Below, piece after piece: positions 1-10,914 of a stretch of DNA of 64,000 nt. The notes beneath the pieces were generated by a model. That model was not told where the DNA came from. It searched no databases and saw nothing but the letters and a program-made list of their open reading frames with translations. Both the position numbers and the translations under genes were made by a program. The stretch lies in assembly GCA_010015655.1 (NCBI GenBank), contig ML976665.1, positions 791,903 to 855,902 on the forward strand. The letters are read 5' to 3'. Source of the DNA: Bimuria novae-zelandiae CBS 107.79 (Eukaryota > Ascomycota > Dothideomycetes > Pleosporales > Didymosphaeriaceae). Positions within the stretch are counted from its first letter, which is position 1; each line of letters begins with the position of its first letter.

Positions 1-3000
1 ATCGCCTCTCACTACCAATCTTGCTTTGCATTTCTGTAATCGATGGTGTTTGTCAAGCTTGTAAGTATATACCCACATGCAGTCAAGGATTTGATAACCT
101 GCTGCTTTCACTGGAGCGGCTGCAACCTCACTCCAGGACTTCATTTCCTTGTGGCTCTGGAGATGAGATCGCTCGGCTTCCTTCCACATATCATAGAGAG
201 GGTGATCCTTGAGCTTGCTTCTGCAGGTGGGTGGTTCCGGTAGCAGGCTTCTGTGTGGCTTCTTACCCACAGTGATCATGCGTCTGAGCTGGGCCTTATC
301 CAGTACCTTGCCTTGATACTTGCCACTGCTTCCTGCTTCCGTGCCTGCCATGAATGCCGCGGCCCAAGGACTGACTTGTTTTTGCCCTGATTGCACTCTT
401 GGGGATAGTTCAGCTTGATCATCTCCAGCCAGTAATTGGGCAAGGAGTGCAACTGGTGGCGGTGTTAATGGAGGTGTTGGATACTTGTAATCAAACTTCC
501 TGCCTTGCCTGTACCCCGGGGTCCCTTCATCCTCTTCCCCTGGTGCCTCAGTGATTGTCTCATCTTCATAGAAGGACTCTGTGGCTTGACCCTGGCGAGG
601 TGAGGGAGGTAACTCTACCGATCGTACCCATGCTGCTATCTCTTCCAAGGTGTTGTGCATGAGATTATCCATCAGGTCTTTAGTCTTGCCTGAGAACACT
701 GTGTCTTTATTAAATATTACATCGCGAGTGCTGATTGTCTTCGCGAGTGAGGGGATCTATATCCTCTAGATGTTGGATAATCGGTAGCCAATAATGTAAC
801 TAATCCATGCTTTAGGATCTAATCTTTGGAGTTTGCTCTTGCCACGCTTTGTATCGTCAGTCATTATAAAAGCTTTGCAGCTATAAGCCTTAAGGTGAGT
901 TTGATTAGGCTTCTTTGGTTGAGTGACCACGCCGTTTTAAAAGGCCACTATTGTGAAGAATACTTCGTATGGTGATCTCTAGCGATTGGCGTAGTTTAGT
1001 GTTCGATTGTAGAGGTAGACTGCTGCCCGTGTGATCTTAGGCCATAGCTGCTAGGGTAGGTTAGAGTCTAGTCGCATCGCGCGCGCTTTCTCCTTAATTA
1101 CACCCCCTAAGCGTTTAGCCCCTCTATTTTGTGATTGAGTATTAGGTGCTGAAGGCTTAATTCTGATGCCTTGTGCTGAGCACCACTTCTTAACGTCTGC
1201 TTTAACAGAGAAGATCTCGTTGTCTGATTCGATGACTTTTACTGTGACTTCGAATTGTACTTTTATAAATAGTACAAAGGTGCTGAGTTGCTTGATAATG
1301 GATCGTGCCGGGCGATTATCCTTGAAGTAGAGGTCCCAGGTGAAGCCGGAGAATCTGTCAGTGATGAGCATCTGACTCTTCTCTCCTGTCGAGCTGTCTG
1401 CTTTAAAGTCGTGAAAGTTGATTGCGATTCTCTCTCCGGGGCCTTTCGTAAGCTCTTTAGGTTGTCTGCGGATTTGTTGCTTGAGTTTGGCTCTGCCGCA
1501 GGCGTCGCATTTGACTGTGGTAAGTCCTTTGATCCTCACCCCCTTAGATTGCTGCACTAGGTGTTCGAGTGCCTGAGGTCCTGGGTGGCCTAATCGCTTG
1601 TGCTAGGTAATTGCGCTTGCTTTCTGTGGCCTGCGCTTCGTTCTTGAGTTGGTTTTGTGCGCTGCTAGCGCACTATTGGTAACAGTGCAGCCTACTAGGG
1701 CTGATCTGTATTCTAGCACCTATTGGCCATGCATCTCTTCTAGTTCTGCCAATATTGTGTTGTCTTGTCGCTTTAGTGTTGTTGGTTCTGCTCGCGTGTC
1801 CCACTAAAAGCCTTGCCTCCGGAGTAATCGGAACGATACAAGATTGCAGAGCAGATCAGGGCAATAGGCAATATTGTCTAGCCGTATTGTTTGATTGCCT
1901 CTTGCACTCCGTATGTTGAGATGAACGCTCTTGTATTCTTTAATCTATATTTGTGTATTCCCTGCCCATATGAAATCTCCTGGCGCCGGTGGTTGGTATG
2001 AGACGAAGCGATCGATGTCGTTGAAGATATGGCAGGTTATGCCTGAATTGAGTATGGCTGAGCATTGCAATGGGTACGTGTGGAAGGATGCGGCGTTGAA
2101 GCTCGCTGGGATTTCAGTGATCTGGCGTCCATCTAGTCACTCATTATTAGCCTCAGTGATTCGAGTTGGAGTGGGAGTGTATGATAGTTTAATTGTAGGT
2201 GCCTGTGATCTGGCCCTCTTTGTCATCCTCAGGCTTTCTTGAAGCTCTAGGTCATTCTCTAACCTGAATTTAATTAGGGCAGCCATGCCAGGCTTTGGCC
2301 TAAACCAATCTGGTTGCTTATCTGGGAAGGCGTAGAAGCAGTCTTGTAGACTATGGCGTTGTTTATAAGTAGGGCACTTAAGGCCACCAACTGCCGTTGG
2401 CTTATCGTCTGTAATCGCGGACCGCTTGGCTTTGGTACTGTGACTAGCAGATCGTTGTTTACGAGGTCTTCCCCGATTTTTTAATGTTGCTGCTTTATCC
2501 ACAAGAGAGGCGTCCCTGTCTGTGGCCTAGGTGGATTCACCACCGTTAGCGAGAGATGAACCTGCAGCAGTAAAAGCGCCCTTTTGTTTGCCCTTGATCG
2601 GGTGCTGCAGAATCATGTGGTCTTGGAAGAGTTTCATTGTGTGCTTCCGTAAGACAGCTGCATCCTTGCTTCCGTATTGTTGGAAGGTCGTCACCCACAT
2701 AGGTGCGACATGGACAACTGCCTTCATGAAGTCTTCTTTAACTAAGTCTAGCCTTTGGAGCTCTAGGACCTGATTGGTCTCTGCTTCTGTGGCTGCATGA
2801 TCGTACTCAGATAGCCATGTAGCCCATAATCCGACTGTTCTCATTGGCTTAAGGGCTTCTTGATACCTTGCCCTAGATCGTCTGTATTCGTCTTGCAGAT
2901 CTACCCCAACTGTGATTGTGAGGTTGTTGATCCACTGCCTAATTGATTGATCTAGGATATAGCAGTTGTTCTGGAGATGCGCTAAGACTGTTAATTAGAG

Positions 3001-3375
3001 AAAGGTAACCACTTGATTTAGGCTGTCTTGCTCCTCTCGATACTCGCGGTCCATAATCTTGTATATCTCCAGCTGTCCCTTATGATAGTCGCTATCGTCT
3101 TTGTATGCTTTCGCGCCTGCTGTCGATAGATGTGAGGGCATTCTTGGCATATTATTTGGATTCGCAGTCGCGTAAGCCGTGCTTGGCTGGTAGCTTCCTA
3201 TCGCTGGGGGCATCGGCATCGCGGGTTTCTGCTTTGGTTCATCCGTCAGCACTGGGTCAATAATACTCCAGACCTTCAGGAATTGGCATCTTGTTTTAAG
3301 CTGTTTAAGCCATGGCGTGTAGTTTGTGTAGTCGGTCAGGATCACCGTAGGATCTCTGAGGGTCGATAGGGCCAT
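1..3375 (-). pseudogene. Copia A gag-pol polyprotein, decayed, 3' end outside the window
   Basis: One reading frame runs from the ATG at 3375 to the window edge, interrupted only by stop codons (for example near 2995 and 2527), with no frameshift detected between gag, integrase and RT. Gag covers about 3375-2137. Its zinc knuckle (CPTYKQRHSLQDC) has Tyr in place of the second Cys. Integrase lies around 1557-1051, with a C-x2-C ahead of it. The expected first Asp reads Asn (AINFHDF), and the third catalytic residue, normally Glu, is Lys (codon 1114-1116). The RT N-terminal region lies at about 300-1 and includes WVYTYKLD near position 75. The element cannot encode a working integrase. Confidence 0.9.
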
Positions 3376-3411
3376 TTTGATCGGCTTGATTGAGGCAGTG
3401 AGACTCTTAAT

Positions 3412-3636
3412 TGTGAGATTTAATGGTATTCTGTCACTTTGAGATGGTGTGATCTTGATAGTTGATGAAGTTGATTAATTGAGTGATGGAGATTGGCCGT
3501 AGGCGAGGTCTCTAGTACGTGCCGACCTAACGCTAGCACTAACTAGGATAGTGTGCAGCTGGAGGTGCGCCAGCCTTATATTCTCTACTGCACTATTAAC
3601 AATAGTGCAGGATTACAAAGGCCTTGTAATCGGACA
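3412..3636 (-). repeat. 5' LTR of copia A (225 bp)
   Basis: Begins TGTGAGATTT and ends TAATCGGACA. The boundaries were set by alignment to the solo LTR at 21339-21562, which starts TGTTAGATTT and ends TAATCGGACA and has its own perfect target-site duplication. Only 36 bp separate the LTR from the gag start codon. Confidence 0.88.
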
Positions 3637-3799
3637 GAGATCCTAAAGAACCTATACTTTTAGAGCCTCCGCAAGGACTTACGGGACTAAATAGTTATAG
3701 TAAATATAGATAATAATTAGGACCTGTAAGGGGTCTAAAAGAGGGTTAATAAGATTAAAGAAAACCTCTTCTAAAACATATTATAGCTGCTAAAGTTTT

Positions 3800-5586
3800 C
3801 TGCCAAGAACGGGGCGCTAGACGAAATGGATTAGGAACCTACCCAAGCTAACCCTGGAAGGATGTCTGGCCGACGAAGCCAAGACAGAAGACACTAAGTA
3901 ACGGACGGAGCCACAGGACACAGGTCTAGCAACACCTAGAAACAAGCCACGTGGGTGTCGCGCGAGGTAATGAAAACCCGTAAGAAGAATAGTTCCTGTT
4001 TTTATTATAAAGATACGGGACATCGCGTGAAGTAGTGTAAACTTTTACTTATAATAAAGCTAGCACAAGTTCGCGCTGCTGCACCCGCTACTAAAGAATC
4101 CTTTAATAAAGAGTTTAATATAGCCTTTACTAATTTAGAAAACTAGGTCCTCCTGGCAATAGTCGCCGCCAGGAGGCAAAAGTAGGAAAAGGGTAAAAGA
4201 TAAGTTTTAATAACTTTTAAAGGCTATAGCTAGACTTAATACTAGTAATAGTACACTTGCTTATTAATGACATTATGTTTATATTAATAATAATTAATTT
4301 AGGTTATTTAACTTTTAAATTTATATTAAAAAAACTTATAACGAAAGCCTACCTACAGCGCAAGAACCTACCCTATTTATAAGAGGTTATTAGTATTAGA
4401 GGCATGTGACTCTTTGTATGCGAAGTAGTCTAACTAGAAGTAAATATTAATAGTTATGTAGAATTAATGTAGCTATATATCTTACCTAACGACGGGTTGT
4501 ACGACCTAATCCTCGGCCTAACCTAGATAAAGAAGAATAGGGTTAAACTGGCCCTAGCAAAGAAATTAATCTAGATTAGAAGTTCGGGCACTTGCATCCG
4601 TGACCAAGAAGGTAAGAAACTATTAATAAAGCTCTAAGGGGTATTAGCTGCAGCCTTTATAGCCCTAGATTAGCGTAATTAACGCCTAGGAAACGGGGCT
4701 AAGGTATTTTCTATATTAATAAAGGATATACAGAAGGCGTTAACCCGTAAGCCAAAGGTAAACCTACGGGAGTTACTACCTAAAGCTTTTAAGGACTTAT
4801 GGCGTATCTTTTATAAGGAATAAGCTAATAAGCTCCCCTTGCACCGTGGACCTGGAGTAGATCTTTTTATCCCTCTTATGGAAAAAGATAGCGAGACCCT
4901 AAAGATCCCCTATAGCCCTCTATTTAATATGTCTCGCGAAGAGTTGCTTATCCTTTAGAAAGAGCTTACTAAATACTTAGATAAAGGCTTTATTTAAGTA
5001 AGCAAGTCTAGCGCTGCTACTCTAGTGTTATTTACTAAGAAACCTAGCGGAGGACTGCGCTTTTGCGTTGATTATTAAGCCCTAAACGCTATCTTAAAGA
5101 AGGACTAGTACCCTTTACTATTAATTAGCGAAACCCTTTAGCTCCTCGCGAAGGCTAAATAGTTTAGTAAACTTAATGTAATCTAAGCCTTCTATAAGCT
5201 TTAGATAGCAAAAGGCGAGGAATAGAAGACGGCGTTTAAAACCTAATTTAGTCTTTATAAGTAGCTAGTAGTTCCTTTTAGCCTAGCTAACGCGCTAAGT
5301 ACGTTCCAGCGGTATATTAACTAGGTGCTAAGGGAGCACCTTGACGACTACTACTTAGCGTATATAGACAACGTTCTTATCTTCTCTAGTAGTAGCTAAA
5401 AAGACCACGAAGAAAAAGTACGTACCGTGATCTAGAAGTTAGGGGCCGTAGGACTACACTTAAATATTAAGAAATCTAAGTTCTGTGTTAAAAAGACTAA
5501 GTACCTTAAATTTATTATAGAAGTTAACAAGGGCGTAAGTATGGACCTAGATAAAGTCTAGGTAATTTAGGAATAAGAGCTACTAA
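3800..5586 (+). pseudogene. Gypsy A gag-pol, first part (gag end, protease, RT)
   Basis: A CCHC knuckle is recognisable near 3990-4050 as CFYYKDTGHRVK plus a final Cys, with Tyr for the second Cys. RT motifs follow: LVLFTKKPSGGLRFCVDY near 5025-5075 and FQRYIN near 5310. The active site at 5361-5372 reads YIDN instead of YIDD, so the second catalytic Asp is lost by a G-to-A change. Many TAG and TAA codons interrupt the frame. The copy was then split by copia I at CTTTA (5587-5591). Confidence 0.85.
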
Positions 5587-5591
5587 CTTTA

Positions 5592-5743
5592 TGTTAGAGT
5601 GGAATACGATATCACATGATATCACCAACCTGATGTAGACTAGTTGCTGATCATGATTCTGCTACTTAAGCAGTTTCTCTGTTCAGCTTGTTATAATTAA
5701 CTTAGTTACTTATTCCTACTTGCTACCCTACCTATCCCTTATA
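5592..5743 (+). repeat. 5' LTR of copia I (152 bp)
   Basis: Begins TGTTAGAGTGG and ends CCTATCCCTTATA. Compared with the 3' LTR it carries a 2-bp length difference and several transitions, including the terminal CA changed to TA. Confidence 0.93.
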
Positions 5744-5755
5744 GTTATGAGCCTG
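5744..5755 (+). promoter_or_regulatory. Copia I primer-binding site for a tRNA-iMet anticodon-arm fragment
   Basis: GTTATGAGCC directly follows the LTR and is complementary to the anticodon stem-loop of eukaryotic initiator tRNA-Met (GGCTCATAAC). This is the internal half-tRNA priming known for Drosophila copia and yeast Ty5, not priming from the tRNA 3' end. The same site recurs at 47370 and 25002. Confidence 0.8.
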
Positions 5756-5821
5756 GCCTACGCTTAATCTAACTACAGTTTACCTACTTACTACGCACAC
5801 GCTTTCCACGACGGAGATTAA

Positions 5822-8800
5822 CTTAATAAGCTCTAGTTTACTATAATAAGCAACAAGGAGGACGAGCTAATTATTAAGGAAACAATTATCCTTAACAAGC
5901 CAAGCGATTGGTCGAAGTGGATCTTTCTACAAAAGAGAACCACTAAGGTATACAAGATCTAGGATTATTGCAACCCAGATTTGGCAGTAGATACTATTAA
6001 GAAGATCTACAGTGAAAAACCCAAGGAGCGGCTACTACGCTTATTTAAAAAGGTCACACCCGACGAGAATTCAAGCATTGTCTAGGGCGACAATAATATT
6101 AAACCTAACGAACTTACAAGACTTGAACGAGAGGACTACACCTTCTAGTATAGGTTTTACGCAACAAAGCTGGTAGCCTGGTAGAAGAAGGAGAACGCTC
6201 TTAATAACTTAACACAAGAGATTGCAAGGACAATCGCTAGTAGGCATATTCTAGTTATTAAGGATGCTAAAACACTATATAAATAGCTTATATAACTTAA
6301 GAAGATATTCTGCATGTCAGTAGCAAAGCGCAAGTATAAGTTACTTAAGTAGTATAACAAAATTAAGAAGGTTCTATAATAACAAAAAATAGATACTTGG
6401 TACGAGAGCTATATTACTATCCTTCGTAATATAATTAAACTAAAGCTACCTAAGGTCTAGGACTATCGCGCACAGCAGGACTTTCTCTACATAATTAAGG
6501 GAATTAATAAGTCCTTTATCACGCACGAAATTCAGGAGATTACGCGAGCTAAGATAAACGGAACGCCTTATATAGGTCCTGTGGAACTAGTAGAGAACTA
6601 TCGACGCTTTCAACGCACTATAAACCCTGTTGCGTCAGCACTAGGAACATACGCGGTTCTAGGCCGGCCGAATACCGCCCCTAACACCAAACGTACAGTC
6701 ACCTGCATTTGCGGAGAACAGCACTTATTTAAGCAGTGCTGCTATGTAGTGCCTTCTCTCCGACCTGCTAAATAGAAATCCGACCTAGCCGTTTCAGCCG
6801 AGTTTAATAGAGTGAGGAAATTAGGTAAAGGCAACTCTCTAAGCGCAGCTCTGTTTATAGCTAAAAAGAAAGCTAGCAAAAAAGTAGCTACTACTAATAA
6901 AAATTCTGCTAACAAGAATGATTTCTTACTAGACACTAGACATCCTCTATTAAACGCGCAAAATTTAACAGGAGCAGTTATATAATAGTAAGGCAGCTAG
7001 AATATAGCTTAGGTTATTACTCTACTTAGTATAGCTGCTGTTTAGTAGCCTCTACTATTAATTAACAAGTGGATTCTTAATCCAGGATCTAATCTTCACG
7101 TCACGAACTATTAACTAAAGACTTAAGAGAAGATCCGAAACAGGCACTTAGATAATATTCTGCTAGCGGGCACGCAAGCCCTGCAGATACATAAGTAAGG
7201 AAACGTTAAGTTGCTTATTAATACTCTTACTAGCGAATATTAAGTAACTATTATATAGGTAGCACTTATCCCTACGTTCTTTACGTTAGTAGTGTTACTA
7301 TCTCGCTGTCAATTAGTTAGTATTAAGTTTAACTCAAGACGTAGCTATCTCTATCTAAGGAGCGCTTTAATAGACATATTCTGCACACTTAATAAGCAGG
7401 GTAGCCATTAGGTTATAGACTCTAACAAGGCAACACGTCCGAACGCATTAAAGTTATACACATTTACAATTTAGTCAAAGTTAGCCAAGCCAAGCCGTGT
7501 AGAGCGGAAGCCTCTATAAGTTACACCTGCAGAAGCGCATTAGATGCTAGCTCACGTAGGGCAACACGCGATTGAACACCTGGAGCAGGCAGTAGATAGC
7601 ATTAAGCTTGCTACTAGGCCTAGAGCTCCGCTGTGGAAGGAGTGCGAGGAGTGTATTAACTCTAAGCTCTTAAAGATTATTAGTTAACGCCCTTAACGCG
7701 AGCCTGCAACCCAGCCCTTTAAATAAATTAGTATTAACCTTATATAGCTTAGAAAGACTAGTGAAGCTTGCTACAACGGGGACAAATAGCTGTTACACGC
7801 TATATATTAATATAGTAGATACTATTTAGGGAAGACTCTTCGTGACAAGACGAAAGCCACCCTTACACGCACTATTCGACAAATGCTAGCATAGATACAT
7901 ACCTAATTTAACGCTATTGTTATATACATTTGTTATGATAACAAAAAGGGTTTTACTAATCTATAGGATATCTTTAAAGACCTAGGCATTGTAGTTAAGC
8001 CTCGTGCTGTTAGAGCGGAAGAAATAACTAGCCTTACTAAGAAGGCTAGTAATCTTATTATTATAATAGCTAAGACCTTACGAATTGCAGCACATTTGCC
8101 TAAGACGCTAACAAACAAGCTATGCCTAACGGCCATGTACATGCTTAATTAATTACTAATAGAAGCTACTAGTTAGAAGACGCCCTATAAAGTTATGCGT
8201 AAGGTGAAGCCATCTCTAGCGCACGTAGACGTTATTGGAGCGAAGGCTCTATTTCGAGATACGAAAGTAGCTAAAGGTGATAAGCTTGAATCGCGAGCAA
8301 TCACTGGATGGCTGGTTGGATACGAAGGAACAAACATCTTTCGCATCTAGGTCCTAGGAAGCGATAGGGTTGTTCGAACCCGAGACGTCGTTTTCCTACG
8401 GCAATGGTACTCTCCGCTGGAATCTTAGCTTTTAACTGAGGAGGAACGACATGTGGTTACTATCCTTAATATTAACTTATCGGACGAGGAAGAAGACCCT
8501 GTTATTAAGTAGATCTATCGTAATATAATACTTCGTTAACTAATAGTTAAGGATGCTGCTAAAGAAGAAGAGGCTATTAAGCAGGATAAGGCTAAAGTGT
8601 AAATTTAGGAGGAGGCTATTAAGTAGGATAAGGTTAAAGTGTAAATTTAGCAGGAAGCTGCTAGAGGACTACCTACACCTTAAGAAACGCTAGCACTAAT
8701 TACTCTGGATTAATTAGCCTTAACACGTACTTAACTAAAAGGCTGAAGAGAGATTGCTCCTAGAGATACTGCGCCAAACCGCCGCTAGAACAATGCTCTA

Positions 8801-10618
8801 AGATAAATAAACCCTAGTATTGCTGCAGATAATATTGTTCTAGGGTCCCGTCGCCGGGGAGGTGGTAAAGAAGATAATACGCCTGGAGGTAGTAAAGAAG
8901 ACAATACGCCTAGAGACCACTTTAGAACGCACGCGTCTCTGTACTAATAAATATTTACTATAGTAATCGTGCAACCGCCCCTAAAGGAAGAGTAAAAGGT
9001 TCACCGTAATTAGCTTTCGCCACTACTAAAGAACTAGGTTGAGGTTAAATCCCGCCCTAATGCTAATAAGTGGTTTGCTGCTACGGACAAGGAAATTAAG
9101 GAGCAGCTCTATAAAGGTGTATTTAAGAGGGTGAAAGATAATGTAAAGGAGCACCTAGATGCTAAGACTCTGCTACTAATGTGGGTTTTCACGTACAAGC
9201 TTAATACTAATGGCTACTTGACTAGCTACAAGACTCGTCTAGTCGTGAGAGGAGATCTCCAGACGACTTGGGATGATACCTACGCAGCTACCCTCGCGGC
9301 TTGAACGCTCCGCTTCCTCATCGCTATTATATGCGCCTTTAGGCTCCTTGCCTACCAGTACGACGTCAAGAATGTTTTTCTCAATGTGTACCTGGCCCGA
9401 CTTTGTTATGTCTGGACTCTAGATGGGTTCCGAGACAGGCTAGGCAATATGATGCGATTACGCCGAGCACTATATGGGCTCAAGGATGCTCTAGTACTAT
9501 GGCACAAACACTTAAAGAAGACACTTATTAATATGGGCTTCACGTAAGTGAAGGGTATCCCTTGCCTTTTTACTAATAGCAAGCTAATACTATTCTACTA
9601 TGTAGATAATATCGTCGTCCTTTTCCGCAAAGGCGATTAGTAATATCATTAACAGTTTAAACGCGGGTTTATAAAACGATACAAGACACGAAGCTTAGGA
9701 GAACTAGGTTGGTTCCTGGGAATACGCATTATTAGAGACTATATAAAAGGTAAAGTCTAAATAATTCAAGACTCCTACATCGTAAAAGTCTGCCACGACT
9801 ATAATCTCCTTTAAGGAAGCTAACATCCTAAGGTCCCTTTGCGCGAGTCTTATCTGCCCCTAAGTATAGATAAACCGAATAAGGAGCGCACCCGCCTATA
9901 TTAGATTCTAGTTAGATGCCTGGGTTTTATCTTATACTTTACCCGGCCTAATGTGGCAAAGGCGCACTTAATACTTACCCGCCATCTTAATAATCTAAGT
10001 TAAAAGCATCTTGCTGCCGTCAAGTCTGTATAGTAGTACTTATACGACTTCTAATTCTGGGCAATTAGAGCATCAGTAGCACGCTCTAAGAACGCTAACT
10101 ATATCTATTAAGTTAATAATAAGGAAGCTAAGGAGTTATTATTCTTTAGTGCCTCTAATGCTGCGTTTGCTAACGATCCTAATACTACTCGAAGCTCTTT
10201 TGCCTATATATTTAAGCTCTACGGCATGGTTATTAATTAGAAGGCAAAAATCATAAGATCTGTTACTAAATTAACTACTAAGGCTAAACTATTTGCCCTA
10301 TTAACTGCTGGCACCGAGTTATCCTAGTAGATAAATACCTTTAAAGCTATTAGGTTTAATCTAGAGGTTCGACCTACATTGTACTGCGACAACTAGCAAA
10401 CGGTCTCTATCGCGAACAAGGATGAAGAAAAGCTTAACACAAAGCTTCGATATATTAAAGTGTATTAGATGTGGATCCGCGAGCAAGTTTAAGCCAGGAA
10501 CATAGACGTTACCTAGATAGGAACTACTAATATGCCTGCTAATAGATTAACGAAGTCTCTCTCTAATATTAGCAAGCATAAGCGATTTTTAAGGTAATTA
10601 GGAATAATTAATATCCGC
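5822..10618 (+). pseudogene. Copia I gag-pol polyprotein, decayed
   Basis: Gag, protease, integrase, RT and RNase H lie in one frame (the zinc knuckle and the RT active site share phase), broken by TAG/TAA codons. The gag N-terminus shows LNKPSDWSKWIFLQK near 5890-5940. The zinc knuckle at 6704-6739 reads C-x-C-x3-H-x4-C and the element kept it. Protease near 7067 reads WILNPGSN, with Asn where the catalytic Asp belongs. The zinc-binding pre-integrase region lies near 7550-7670 and the integrase core continues to about 8400. RT runs about 9100-9620, with active site YVDN (9599-9610) instead of YVDD. RNase H lies near 10380-10600 (LYCDN). Catalytically dead at two sites or more. No intact start codon is visible, so the start coordinate is approximate. 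Confidence 0.9.
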
Positions 10619-10759
10619 CAACATAGTGTTAGTTTTGAGGAGGATAGGTTTGTTACATAATAGAGTTTTTCCTAGGGAGGTGCCCTGGAGGCCCTTTGTT
10701 CACTCGTTTTGCTTTATTCTACCTAATAGCACTCCGTTACCTTTGTGCTATGGGAGGTA

Positions 10760-10909
10760 TATTAGAGTAGAATACGATATCACATAATATCACTAACCTG
10801 ATGTAGACTAGTTGCTAATCATGATTCTGCTACTTAAGCAGTTTCTGTTTAGCTTATTACAATCAACTCAGTCACTCATTCCTACTTGCTACCCTACCTA
10901 TCCCTTACA
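10760..10909 (+). repeat. 3' LTR of copia I (150 bp)
   Basis: Begins TATTAGAGTAG (TG mutated to TA) and ends CCCTTACA, followed by the target-site duplication CTTTA. The polypurine tract TGGGAGG lies just upstream at 10751-10757. Confidence 0.93.
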
Positions 10910-10914
10910 CTTTA

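Larger units (their letters stand above)
1..3636 (-). mobile_element. Copia A: 5' part of a Ty1/copia retrotransposon, cut by the window edge
   Basis: A minus-strand Ty1/copia element with its 5' LTR at 3412-3636, gag just inside it, and integrase and the first part of reverse transcriptase running off at position 1. GAGAT at 3637-3641 should be one copy of the target-site duplication; the other is outside the window. Its LTR matches the complete solo LTR at 21339-21562. RIP damage is moderate: long pieces of open frame survive. The sequence to the right is gypsy A, so copia A seems to have inserted into the 5' end of gypsy A. Confidence 0.9.
5592..10909 (+). mobile_element. Copia I: complete-length Ty1/copia retrotransposon inside gypsy A
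   Basis: 5318 bp with paired LTRs (5592-5743 and 10760-10909) and a perfect 5-bp target-site duplication CTTTA at 5587-5591 and 10910-10914. The primer-binding site follows the 5' LTR directly, and the purine tract TGGGAGG precedes the 3' LTR. Gag-pol lies between. The LTRs differ mainly by C/T and G/A transitions, as expected from RIP. The insertion interrupts gypsy A pol between RT and RNase H. Confidence 0.95.
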
